This document shows positions 1 to 6,504 of a DNA stretch of 12,621 nucleotides, in pieces (position 1 is the first letter of the stretch; every line of letters begins with the position of its first letter). The DNA is taken from positions 1 to 12,621 of the forward strand of contig JAICSB010000047.1 of assembly GCA_025937115.1 (NCBI GenBank), in the 5' to 3' direction. The translations under genes were made by a program, and so were the position numbers. The notes beneath the pieces were generated by a model that saw only the letters and a list, made by a program, of their open reading frames with translations, searched no databases and was not told the DNA's origin. This DNA is from Pseudonocardiaceae bacterium (GTDB taxonomy: Bacteria; Actinomycetota; Actinomycetes; Mycobacteriales; Pseudonocardiaceae).

Positions 1-54
1 CGTCATGAGGGCGTAACCCCAACCGCTCATTCCGCTGCCGTACCACCACATCAT
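1..54 (-). CDS. small membrane protein, N-terminal fragment (runs off the window edge)
   Basis: Reading leftwards from an ATG at 54, the 18 codons inside the window encode MMWWYGSGMSGWGYALMT, ending in frame at base 1. A good Shine-Dalgarno (GGAGGT) lies 6-7 bases upstream. The start codon overlaps the stop of the hibernation-factor gene as ATGA, so the two are probably co-transcribed and translationally coupled. From memory, short Trp/Tyr/Gly-rich starts of this kind belong to small actinobacterial proteins with one membrane helix, often followed by a SHOCT domain. The helix and any SHOCT motif would lie outside the window, so the family is inference. The ribosome binding site and overlap make the start itself fairly secure. 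Confidence 0.55.
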   Translation of the reverse strand, partial: MMWWYGSGMSGWGYALMT

Positions 55-395
55 GTTGTGACCTCCATTTCATGTGCCCGGCCCGAGCGTCCCGGTGGCC
101 TCGGCGACCGAGGTGGGGGTTCGGTGGCCGTGATGCACTTGCCGGTGCCCGTAATCTCGACCCGCTGGCAGAGTTTGGACTTCCGGTGATTGTTCTCATG
201 GAACAGCTCGACGTCGTAGCGGATGATCTTATCGTCGTACCGCTGGAGGTGAGCCATCTTCTCCGCCACGTGCACCCGGAAATGCTCGGGCACCTCGACG
301 TTGTGACCGTTCACCATGATGGTCACGGCGCCCGGCGCCGCCGTCACGGGCGCATCTGCCGCCGACAAAGTGGAGACTTTCACAGGGATGGCCAT
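51..395 (-). CDS. truncated ribosome hibernation promoting factor (HPF/RaiA family), 114 aa
   Basis: Residues about 22-87 match the beginning of the S30AE fold: a beta strand with NGHNVEVPEHFR, a helix with VAEKMAHLQRYDDKIIRYDVE, then FHENNHRKSKLCQRVEITGTGK. Family members bind the decoding region of the 30S subunit and silence or dimerise ribosomes in stationary phase or hypoxia. Here similarity stops abruptly after GTGK. The last 27 residues are Pro/Arg-rich and unlike the family; the second S30AE helix and the C-terminal dimerisation domain (full actinobacterial HPF is roughly 210-240 aa) are absent. The start at 395 has a GAGG 6-7 bases upstream. The stop overlaps the next ATG (ATGA). It may be a minimal paralogue or a remnant whose 3' end was deleted; a complete HPF would be expected elsewhere in the genome. 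The family call is firm, activity is doubtful. Confidence 0.72.
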   Translation of the reverse strand: MAIPVKVSTLSAADAPVTAAPGAVTIMVNGHNVEVPEHFRVHVAEKMAHLQRYDDKIIRYDVELFHENNHRKSKLCQRVEITGTGKCITATEPPPRSPRPPGRSGRAHEMEVTT

Positions 396-835
396 AGTGG
401 GCCTCGATCCAGGCCCAGTCCGGGCCGGTCGCTGATCGCCAGGGGCGAGGCCGACATGGAAGCCGGCGTACGAAAGACCCTCGGTGAAATCAACGCTACA
501 GCAACCGCACCCTCCGGTGAACCGGTGCCGTGGTCGACAATTTCACGACGGTTACCCACCGCTCTGGCTACTTGCCGCGGGTATGACCGCTCGGTGCCCG
601 GGTCGGTCAGGCGGCCTCACTAGGAGGAGATAGTGCACCCGACCGGCCCGGCGGCGACGTCGCCGGGGGGAGGCGCCGGTCGCCGACGGCGGCCCGGCGT
701 TTCAGGGGGGTGATTCACCAGGTCGTCGCAGTCTCCACGGTAGACCCGTTTTCGCTTGTCCGTCGGTGGATCGACCTCGGCGACCCGACGCGAGCGATCT
801 CTAGGGGGATTGTGCTCAGTCCGGGGGATGCGTGG
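396..835. other. 440-base stretch without a convincing gene
   Basis: Between the hibernation-factor gene start and the 3' end of the GAF-ANTAR gene. Plus-strand open frames here are shadows with arginine/histidine-rich nonsense translations. It holds two adjacent GC-rich hairpins (652-699), a very strong Shine-Dalgarno-like AGGAGG at 622-627 followed by GTG at 633 that opens only 26 codons of low-complexity Gly/Arg/Pro sequence (to 713; not accepted as a gene), and the upstream region of the hibernation-factor gene. That region includes TAGCGT-like and GGGTCTTTCGTACGCC-like sequence on the minus strand. Confidence 0.5.
652..699. terminator. two adjacent GC-rich hairpins, possible U-less terminator of the GAF-ANTAR gene
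   Basis: Bases 652-665 are a perfect palindrome, CGGCGACGTCGCCG. Bases 674-699 form a second hairpin with outer arms CGCCGG (674-679) and CCGGCG (694-699) and an inner stem. They lie about 140 bases beyond the stop of the minus-strand GAF-ANTAR gene and between it and the hibernation-factor gene. There is no T-run on either strand. Actinobacterial terminators often lack one, so a terminator role is possible but unproven. A protein-binding site for the palindrome is the alternative. Confidence 0.3.
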
Positions 836-1570
836 TCACCGTCGTCGGGTCGGCGTCGTCGTCAGGTTGGTGATGTCGGGGTCCTGGGTGATGATCGCTT
901 GGGCTACCAGGGAGAGCAGCAGGTTCTGGTTGCGGGCGTAGGTGCGCATCAACGTGAATGCCTCGGCGACGCTGATGTGCCGGCGTTCCGCGAGGATGCC
1001 TTTGGCCTGTTCGATCAGGATGCGGCTATTGAGCGCGTTCTGTAGTTGCTCGGTGACTACCTCGCTGTGTCGTAGCGCGCGGAGCTGCAGGATGCTGATG
1101 GTGGCCACGTTGGCGAAGGACTGCGCTATCGCGGTGGCTTCAGCGGGGACGGCGCTGGGTGTGCAGCGGAACAGGTTCAGTGCCCCAAGGGTCTGCTCGC
1201 GGAGCCGCATCGGCACTGCCTGGACTGCGGCGAAGCCCTGCTCACGGGCGGCGGCGGCAAAGCGTGGCCACCGTTGCGGTGGCGCGGCTAGATCGATGCA
1301 GGCCACGCTCTGCCCGCTGTGGTAGCAGTCCAGGCAGGGTCCTTCTTCGTTTTGCAGCTGGAACAGCTCCAGCAGGCGGGTCTGCTCGGTGGAGGCCGCT
1401 ACCAGGTTAAGGGTGCCCTGCTGGTCGACCAGCAGGATTCCCGCCGCGTCAACACCGAGTAGCTGTACGCAGCGTTCGGTGAGCGTATGTAAGAAGTCGA
1501 TGCCGTCGAATCCCAGCACGAGGGTGTCGGACAGTTCGACGAGAGTCTCGGTAATTCGTTGGTTCAACAT
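836..1570 (-). CDS. GAF-ANTAR domain RNA-binding antiterminator/regulator
   Basis: The 244-residue product has a GAF sensor domain (about 23-165, with the NEEGPCLDCYHSG stretch at 74-86 and the PMRL..TLGALNLF core at 120-134) followed by an ANTAR domain (about 172-226). The latter shows the three-helix signature LQNALNSRILIEQAKGILAE ... SVAEAFTLMRTYAR. ANTAR domains bind RNAs with paired stem-loops and prevent transcription termination or act on translation; GAF domains sense a small ligand or redox state. The ATG at 1570 is preceded by AGGA at a suitable distance. The gene is divergent from the Mg2+ ATPase pseudogene with a 257-base gap. No DNA-binding domain or kinase domain is present, so it is the one-component soluble type common in actinomycetes. 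Ligand and RNA targets cannot be read from the sequence. Confidence 0.93.
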   Translation of the reverse strand: MLNQRITETLVELSDTLVLGFDGIDFLHTLTERCVQLLGVDAAGILLVDQQGTLNLVAASTEQTRLLELFQLQNEEGPCLDCYHSGQSVACIDLAAPPQRWPRFAAAAREQGFAAVQAVPMRLREQTLGALNLFRCTPSAVPAEATAIAQSFANVATISILQLRALRHSEVVTEQLQNALNSRILIEQAKGILAERRHISVAEAFTLMRTYARNQNLLLSLVAQAIITQDPDITNLTTTPTRRR

Positions 1571-1618
1571 CTGTTTCCTGCTCCGTATCTGATCTTTCAG
1601 TCGCCGGAGCCCGCGGCG

Positions 1619-1647
1619 TTGTCGGTATCTGAGTCAAACCGTAGCCT
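1619..1647 (+). promoter_or_regulatory. probable housekeeping-sigma promoter for the ATPase gene
   Basis: TTGTCG (1619-1624) and TAGCCT (1642-1647) are separated by 17 bases, a good match to -35/-10 boxes of the main actinobacterial sigma factor. Transcription would start near 1654, giving a leader of roughly 170 bases before the chosen start at 1828. On the other strand TACGGT (1643-1638) overlaps the -10 and could serve the divergent GAF-ANTAR gene, but no -35 is evident for it. Confidence 0.45.
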
Positions 1648-1756
1648 GTGCTCGACCACGTCACCGGCTACCTGCGACAAGCGGCGGCCAGCGCTCGTCG
1701 ATTCGTGCGACACTGGAACCTTCAGCGCGCCTGGCTCTGCCCGGACCTCGCACTCC

Positions 1757-1791
1757 CTCGCCGCTCGTCACTGATGGATGAAGGCGGCGAG
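1757..1791 (+). promoter_or_regulatory. stem-loop in the ATPase leader
   Basis: Perfect 8-base arms CTCGCCGC (1757-1764) and GCGGCGAG (1784-1791) enclose a 19-base loop that contains the alternative ATG at 1774. A second, bulged helix can form at about 1812-1827 (CGTTCGGC against GCCGACG), ending directly at the ATG at 1828. Structured leaders are known for magnesium transporters, but this does not look like the M-box consensus, so the role is open. Confidence 0.3.
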
Positions 1792-1827
1792 ACCTATGAC
1801 AGCCCGTCCGTTCGGCGGGGGCCGACG

Positions 1828-4480
1828 ATGACGGTCTCAGCCTTGGCGCAGCCAACCGGGTTCGCGACTGGGATCGTGTCTGCCGCGACGCTGCCCGCCG
1901 CGGAACTGCTGGGTCAGCTCGGCGTGACCGCCGATCAGGGCCTGGCCAGCGACGAGGTCGGGCGGCGGCAGGCGCAGTGCGGTCCTAACGCGGTGTCGTC
2001 GCATCGAGCCCGGCTGCTGCCGGTGCTCTGGCACCAGCTGCGGTCGCCGCTGCTCGCGCTGTTGGTCACCGCGGCGATCGCGTCCTACTTCGTCGGTGAG
2101 CGCAGTGGTGCCGTCATCATCGGCGTGATCGTCGCACTGTCGGTCGGGCTCGGCTTCGTCAACGAGTACCGGGCCGAGAAGGCCGCCGAGGCGCTGCACT
2201 CCCAGATCAGCCACAAGGCGGTGGTCGTCCGCGATGGGCGACCGGCCACCGTGGACGTCACCACCCTGGTGCCCGGCGACCTGATCGAGCTACGGCTCGG
2301 CGAGATCGTCCCGGCCGACATCCGGCTGATCGAGGTCACCGGCCTGGAGTGCGACGAGTCGGTGCTGACCGGCGAATCGCTGACCGTCGAGAAGAACACC
2401 ACCCCGGTGCCGTCGGGGACACCGCTGGCGGAGCTGTCGGGGTGCGCGCTGATGGGCACGGTGGTGCATGCCGGCAGCGCTCGCGGGATCGTGGTGGCCA
2501 CCGGAGCTCGCACCGAGTTCGGCAAGATCGCCACCGGGCTGAGCACGCACCAGATCGACACCGGGTTCCAGGTCGGGCTGCGCCGGTTCTCGATGCTGCT
2601 GGTCTACGTCGCCGGTGCGTTGACCACGTCGATCTTCGTGATCAACGTGGTGCTGCACAAGCCGATCATCGACGCGCTGCTGTTTTCGCTGGCGATTGCG
2701 GTCGGTATCACCCCGCAGCTGCTGCCCGCGGTCGTGTCTACCAGCCTCGCTGCCGGGTCGCGGCGGATGCGCCGCCGCAAGGTGCTGCTGTTCACCGACA
2801 AGACCGGCACCCTAATGGCCGCATCGACTACGTGCGCGCAGTGCCGACCGGTGACGGCTGCCCCGACACGGTGTTGCATTGGGGACTCCTGTGCACTGAA
2901 AACACGGCACTCGACGGGGCAGCCGCTGGCGGGAACCCGCTCGACCAGGCGCTGTGGCAGTCCCGGGCCGCCGCGGGCGAGCGGGCCGCTCTGGCCGGCT
3001 ACACGCGGCTTGCGGTGCTCCCGTTCGACCATGAGCGCCGAATGGTCTCGGTCCTCGTTCGTGACCCGACCGATCAGTTGATCTTAGTTACCAAGGGGGC
3101 ACCGGAGACTATCCTCGACCGTTGTGTCGATGTGCCGGCGCCGGCACGGGAGGCGCTGGAAGCGGAGTTCGCCGCCGGCAACCGGGTCGTCGCCGTGGCT
3201 ACCTGCCCGGCCGCCAGCACCCGCCAGCCAACGGCTAACGACGAACGCGGCTTGCACTTAGTGGGCCTGCTGGTGTTCCTGGATCCTCCTAAGCAGGACG
3301 CGGCCGAGGCGCTGCGCCGGCTGGCTGGCTTGGGCATCACGGTGAAGGTCGTCACGGGCGACAATCCGGCGGTTGCCGTCAAGGTCTGCCGCGACCTCGG
3401 GCTGGTCGAGGGCGGCGCGCTGACCGGCGCCGACCTCGACACCCTTGACGAAACCAACTCACTGCGGCGATCGCCCGTACCCCCGTGTTCGCCCGAGTGA
3501 GTCCCGAGGACAAGGCCCGCATCGTGCGCGCCCAACGGCTCAGCGGCGGTGGGGTCGCGTTCCTCGGCGACGGGGTCAACGACGCACTCGCCCTGCACGC
3601 CGCTGATGTGGGTATCTCAGTCGACTCGGCCACTGACGTCGCCAAGGACGCCGCCGACGTGATCCTGCTGGACAAGGACCTCAATGTGCTCGCCGATGGG
3701 GTTACCGAAGGGCGGCGGATCTTCGCCAACACGCTGAAGTACGTGCTGATGGGTACGTCCAGCAACTTCGGCAACATGTTCTCCGCCGCCGGTGCGTCGC
3801 TGTTCCTGACGTTTCTGCCGATGCTGCCGTCGCAGATCCTGCTCAACAACCTGCTCTACGACACCAGCCAGCTGGCCATCCCGACCGATAACGTCGATGA
3901 GGAACAGTTGCGCCGTCCCTCGCACTGGGACATCGGGTTCATCCGCCGCTTCATGATCTACTTCGGGCCGCTGAGTTCGGTGTTCGACTTCGTCACTTTC
4001 GGGGTCATGCTGTGGGTCTTCCACTCTGGCCCAGCGCAGTTCCGTACCGGCTGGTTCGTCGAGTCCCTGGCCACCCAGACCCTGGTGATCTTCGCGATCC
4101 GCACCCGCCGCATCCCGTTTTTTCGCAGCCACCCCAGCCTGTTACTGACGCTGGCCGCACTTGGCATCGTCGCCGTGGGCACGCTGCTGCCCGCCACACC
4201 GCTGGCCCATTCCCTGGGCTTCCAACCGTTGCCGGGTGGGTTCTTCGCGGCGCTGGCCGGCATGGTCGTCAGCTACCTCGTCCTGATCGAGATCGGTAAA
4301 CGAATCTTCTACGGCTCGCTAGCCACCGCATCACCCCCGCGACGAGTCTTCAGCCCACACCACCACCTGCGCCGCCGCACCGCCTACTTCAGCACCGCCG
4401 CACGCCAGCCGGGCCTGGCGTCCCCATCAGTGACTTCACCTGGCCGTCACCGTCATTCGCAGGTTTTCGGAGTAGCGTGA
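1828..4480 (+). pseudogene. mgtA: MgtA-type (P3B) Mg2+-transporting P-type ATPase, disrupted
   Basis: Read across frames, about 880 codons give a P-type ATPase: actuator motif TGES (181-184), the membrane-4 motif VGITPQLLPAVV, phosphorylation motif DKTGT (2797-2811), TGDN in the nucleotide-binding part, GDGVND (3566-3583), then C-terminal helices with NNLLYDTSQLAIP typical of MgtA/MgtB magnesium importers. Three lesions are visible. About 16 codons expected between RRKVL and LFTDKTGT (the conserved VKRL..IEDLG linker) are missing in frame at about 2784-2790. A net -1 shift at about 2812-2818 follows DKTGTL, and another lies near 3455-3465 before LTAAIART. Frames run 1828 to about 2815, about 2815-3500 and about 3460-4480. 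The rest is well preserved without internal stops, suggesting recent inactivation. The start at 1828 (MTVSALAQ) is chosen by family alignment; ATG 1774 is possible. Sequencing error could explain the shifts but not the 16-codon loss. Confidence 0.88.
4473..4478 (+). promoter_or_regulatory. possible -10 box for the small Cys/His protein gene
   Basis: TAGCGT lies in the last codons of the ATPase reading frame, about 190 bases before the start at 4670. No clear -35 accompanies it. The intervening 4481-4669 holds no accepted gene: an open frame from 4477 to 4683 (68 codons, internal ATG at 4612) has no family resemblance I recognise, though its last codons overlap the next start. Confidence 0.25.
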
Positions 4481-4544
4481 AGGTATCGCTCCGGACCTCG
4501 GCGACACCGAATGAACCGATAGGCTGGCCGAGACAGGCGAATCT

Positions 4545-4585
4545 GCTCCGAGATGATCGGAGCCATGGCGTGCGTGGGAACCACG
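4545..4585 (+). promoter_or_regulatory. two tandem hairpins upstream of the small Cys/His protein gene
   Basis: GCTCCGA (4545-4551) pairs with TCGGAGC (4557-4563) around the loop GATGA. CGTGG (4573-4577) pairs with CCACG (4581-4585) around GAA. A further odd palindrome, GCCGG-T-CCGGC, lies at 4593-4603. They sit between the ATPase pseudogene and the next start, so they could form a terminator for the former or a leader structure for the latter. The loops are not the six-base A..G.. loops reported for ANTAR target RNAs. Confidence 0.3.
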
Positions 4586-4669
4586 ACTCTCCGCCGGTCC
4601 GGCAAGGGCCCATGAACACCTTGATCACCGACGCTGGAGTGCGCGACAATAAACGGGAAGCCGAGGAAC

Positions 4670-4867
4670 ATGCCAACGACTGAGGTGCAGCCGCCCGTTG
4701 CCAAGCAGCGTGCTGGCGAGCAGACCGACCTCACCTGTGCTGTCTGTCCGCACGCATGGGACGCCCATGATCCGATCGGAATCAGGTACTGTTCTGCGAC
4801 GGTCGCCGGCGAACTCCATCGAGGATGTGTCTGCGTCGGCAACACCCGCAACGAGGGCCGCCGGTAA
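4670..4867 (+). CDS. small cysteine/histidine-rich protein, 65 aa, function unknown
   Basis: The product has C23-x2-C26-P-H28, a DAHDP segment (31-35), RYC (39-41), an ATVAG stretch and RGC53-x-C55. Five cysteines plus H28, H33 and H50 could form a zinc- or metal-binding knuckle. From memory, short actinobacterial hypothetical proteins share the pattern C..C-H-x-DP-x-RYC-x-AT...RGC-x-C, but I know no function. Length, residue pattern and a GAGG just before the ATG support a real gene; an internal start is unlikely because the next Met would be missing. It follows the ATPase pseudogene on the same strand and converges with the DUF397 gene 116 bases away. No signal peptide or membrane segment is seen, so it is probably cytoplasmic. 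Confidence 0.62.
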   Translation: MPTTEVQPPVAKQRAGEQTDLTCAVCPHAWDAHDPIGIRYCSATVAGELHRGCVCVGNTRNEGRR

Positions 4868-4983
4868 ACAGTACCGGTACGCGCGACGGCACGGCGATTT
4901 ATCACCGATCACGTGCAAGTGCCCGACTATCGCAGTGCCTGCTGTTTATCATCGGCGTCGCCAACAATGGCAAAAGCTCAACT

Positions 4984-5364
4984 TCAACGTCGACAGGACC
5001 GGCACCTGCACAGGAACTCCGGGTGGCCGCGGGACGTCGAATCGCGCAGCGCCACGGCACCGTCGTAGAGGAACGCGACCTCGGCACACAGGTCGTACTC
5101 GCCCTCGCTGAAGCTGCTCTTGGCCCACTCGGCGCCAGTGATGTCGAGCGCGTACAGGTCAGTTTTGTTCATCATCTTCTCGCCGTTCAGATCGCGGACA
5201 ATCGCCCCGATCGCCCGTAGTTTGATCATCGCTGTTGCGATGTCGTTGTCTTGCGGAAATTCGCGGTTCAGTTGCTGCGCGAACTCGGTCACTTCCTGGT
5301 GGGTGTGGCCTTCTGCGACGAATGTTTTGAGCCGTTGGTAGGCAGCGACGAATGGATCGCTCAT
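4984..5364 (-). CDS. DUF397-domain protein with extra N-terminal helical region, C-terminus cut short
   Basis: The 126-residue product has two parts. Residues 1-64 (MSDPFVAAYQRLK..., AQQLNREFPQDNDIATAMIKLRAIGAIVRDLNG) look alpha-helical and are not recognised. Residues 65-117 match DUF397: LDITGAEWAKSSFSEGEYDLCAEVAF, then DGAVALRDSTSRG. DUF397 proteins are small actinomycete proteins usually encoded beside Scr1/BldB-like helix-turn-helix regulators. The domain normally ends with a strand and an FTPAEW-like helix; here it runs into LCRCRSCRR and stops, so the end is missing. An in-frame MMNKTDLYALD at residues 64-65 resembles an ordinary DUF397 start, so a fusion of two genes, or two products, is possible. 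ATG 5364 is preferred over 5373 because it overlaps the upstream stop (ATGA). No partner regulator is in the window. Confidence 0.65.
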   Translation of the reverse strand: MSDPFVAAYQRLKTFVAEGHTHQEVTEFAQQLNREFPQDNDIATAMIKLRAIGAIVRDLNGEKMMNKTDLYALDITGAEWAKSSFSEGEYDLCAEVAFLYDGAVALRDSTSRGHPEFLCRCRSCRR

Positions 5365-5486
5365 CCCAGCCACGCCGTCAACGCGTCGCGGAGCTCCCGG
5401 CGTACCGAGGACCCGGTACCGAACCGGTTACGCAAGCTGTCCAGCTCCCACACCCGGCGTCGCGCCCGGCGGTCCAGTGTGAGCAC
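5361..5486 (-). CDS. small ORF between menB and the DUF397 gene, possibly a 3' remnant
   Basis: From a GTG at 5486 the frame reads VLTLDRRARRRVWELDSL..., 41 residues ending in ELRDALTAWLG, with the stop overlapping the DUF397 ATG (ATGA). About 85% of third codon positions are G or C, like the real genes here, and the product is a basic amphipathic helix-rich peptide. Coding-like sequence continues upstream (AGLRPPLARD) but reaches the end of menB in another frame without an ATG, GTG or TTG. So either the GTG is the start or the N-terminus of an older gene was lost. It is below the usual length cut-off and easily missed. No family recognised. Confidence 0.4.
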   Translation of the reverse strand: MLTLDRRARRRVWELDSLRNRFGTGSSVRRELRDALTAWLG

Positions 5487-5518
5487 CAGGTCCCGGGCTA
5501 GCGGAGGGCGAAGCCCGG

Positions 5519-6418
5519 CTAGTAGTACCAGGGGAACGGGGACCAGTCGGGTGCACGCTTCGCCAGGAAGGCATCGCGACCTTCGACGGCCTCGTCGGTC
5601 ATGTACGCCAGGCGGGTTGCCTCACCGGCGAAGAGCTGCTGGCCGACCAGCCCATCGTCGAGAAGGTTGAACGAGTACTTCAGCATCCGCTGCGCGGTGG
5701 GCGACTTGGCGTTGATCGCGCCGGCCCACTCCAGCGCGGTCGTCTCCAGCGACGTATGCGGTACCACCGCGTTGACCATCCCCATCCGATGCGCGTCGGC
5801 TGCGCTGTACTCCCGCCCGAGGAAGAAGATCTCCCGGGCGAACTTCTGCCCAACCTGCCGGGCCAGGTAGGCCGAGCCGAACCCACCGTCGAAGGAGCCC
5901 ACGTCGGCGTCGGTCTGCTTGAACCGGGCGTGCTCGGCCGAGGCCAGCGTCAAGTCGCAGACCACGTGCAGGGAGTGGCCACCGCCGGCCGCCCAACCCG
6001 GCACCACGGCGATCACCACCTTGGGCATGAACCTGATCAGCCGCTGACACTCCAGGATGTGCAGCCGCCCGGCTCGCGCCGGATCGATGGTGTCCGCCGT
6101 CTCCCCTGCCGCGTACTGGTAACCCGTGCGACCCCGGATCCGTTGGTCACCGCCGGAGCAGAACGCCCAGCCACCGTCGCGCGGCGAGGGCCCGTTGCCG
6201 GTCAGCAGCACGCACCCGACGTCCGGAGTCATCCTCGCGTGATCGAGCGCCTGGTACAGCTCGTCCACAGTCGACGGGCGGAAAGCGTTGCGCACCTCCG
6301 GCCGGTCGAAGGCGATCCGGACGGTGCCGTGCGCCACCGCGCGGTGATAGCTGATATCGGCGAAGTCGAAGCCGTCGACGCGGCGCCAAGCGGACGGTTC
6401 GAACAGCTCGGAGACCAT
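5519..6418 (-). CDS. menB: 1,4-dihydroxy-2-naphthoyl-CoA synthase
   Basis: The 299-residue crotonase-fold enzyme closes the second ring of menaquinone, converting o-succinylbenzoyl-CoA to DHNA-CoA in the cytoplasm. Visible are RIAFDRPEVRNAFRP (34-48), the oxyanion-hole stretch AFCSGGDQR (85-93), PGWAAGGGHSLHVVCDL (140-156), KQTDADVGSFDGGFG (167-181) and the terminal DWSPFPWYY. Asp170 sits where bicarbonate-dependent enzymes such as that of E. coli have glycine, so this is the bicarbonate-independent type whose side-chain carboxylate does the job. The ATG at 6418 gives MVSELFEPSAWR, matching homologues; an ATG at 6448 would add ten residues encoded by the repeat element and is rejected. No Shine-Dalgarno is seen; TAGCGT ends five bases before the ATG, fitting a leaderless mRNA. 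Divergent from menD (86-base gap). Confidence 0.96.
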   Translation of the reverse strand: MVSELFEPSAWRRVDGFDFADISYHRAVAHGTVRIAFDRPEVRNAFRPSTVDELYQALDHARMTPDVGCVLLTGNGPSPRDGGWAFCSGGDQRIRGRTGYQYAAGETADTIDPARAGRLHILECQRLIRFMPKVVIAVVPGWAAGGGHSLHVVCDLTLASAEHARFKQTDADVGSFDGGFGSAYLARQVGQKFAREIFFLGREYSAADAHRMGMVNAVVPHTSLETTALEWAGAINAKSPTAQRMLKYSFNLLDDGLVGQQLFAGEATRLAYMTDEAVEGRDAFLAKRAPDWSPFPWYY

Positions 6419-6421
6419 GCG

Positions 6422-6435
6422 GCACGCTAGCGTGC
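6422..6435. promoter_or_regulatory. perfect 14-base palindrome carrying a possible -10 box on both strands
   Basis: GCACGCTAGCGTGC is fully self-complementary and lies 3 bases before the menB ATG. It contains TAGCGT on the minus strand (6429-6424), correctly placed for a leaderless menB transcript, and TAGCGT on the plus strand (6428-6433), which would start menD transcription near 6440 with a leader containing the adjacent inverted repeat. It could instead, or also, be an operator. Confidence 0.45.
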
Positions 6436-6480
6436 TCGTGAGTGGCATTCAGTGCTGGAACACTGTTTCGCACTCACGAG
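6435..6480. repeat. inverted-repeat element, copy 1 (menB-menD divergent gap)
   Basis: Outer arms CTCGTGAGTG (6435-6444) and CACTCACGAG (6471-6480) are perfectly complementary over 10 bases, 11 when flanking 6434 and 6481 are included. Inside, CAGTG (6450-6454) pairs with CACTG (6461-6465) around a 6-base loop. The same arms and core recur at 9685-9745. It fills over half of the 86-base gap between menB and menD, where the promoters of both genes must lie. Confidence 0.85.
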
Positions 6481-6504
6481 CCTTACCGGGCATGCTGATC
6501 ACTT

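Noticed and set aside
396..835. ANTAR target RNA (paired stem-loops) near the GAF-ANTAR gene
   Set aside because: Hairpins are present, but none has the six-base loop with A at position 1 and G at position 4.
1654..1827. M-box magnesium riboswitch in the ATPase leader
   Set aside because: Length and position would suit, but I cannot find the conserved M-box helices or loop sequences.
4477..4683. 68-codon plus-strand frame after the ATPase pseudogene (internal ATG at 4612)
   Set aside because: No recognisable domain, it runs through two hairpins and overlaps the better supported gene at 4670. Kept only as a remote possibility.
6419..6448. Longer menB beginning at ATG 6448
   Set aside because: The extra ten residues are encoded by the inverted repeat and palindrome, do not resemble MenB, and lack a ribosome binding site.
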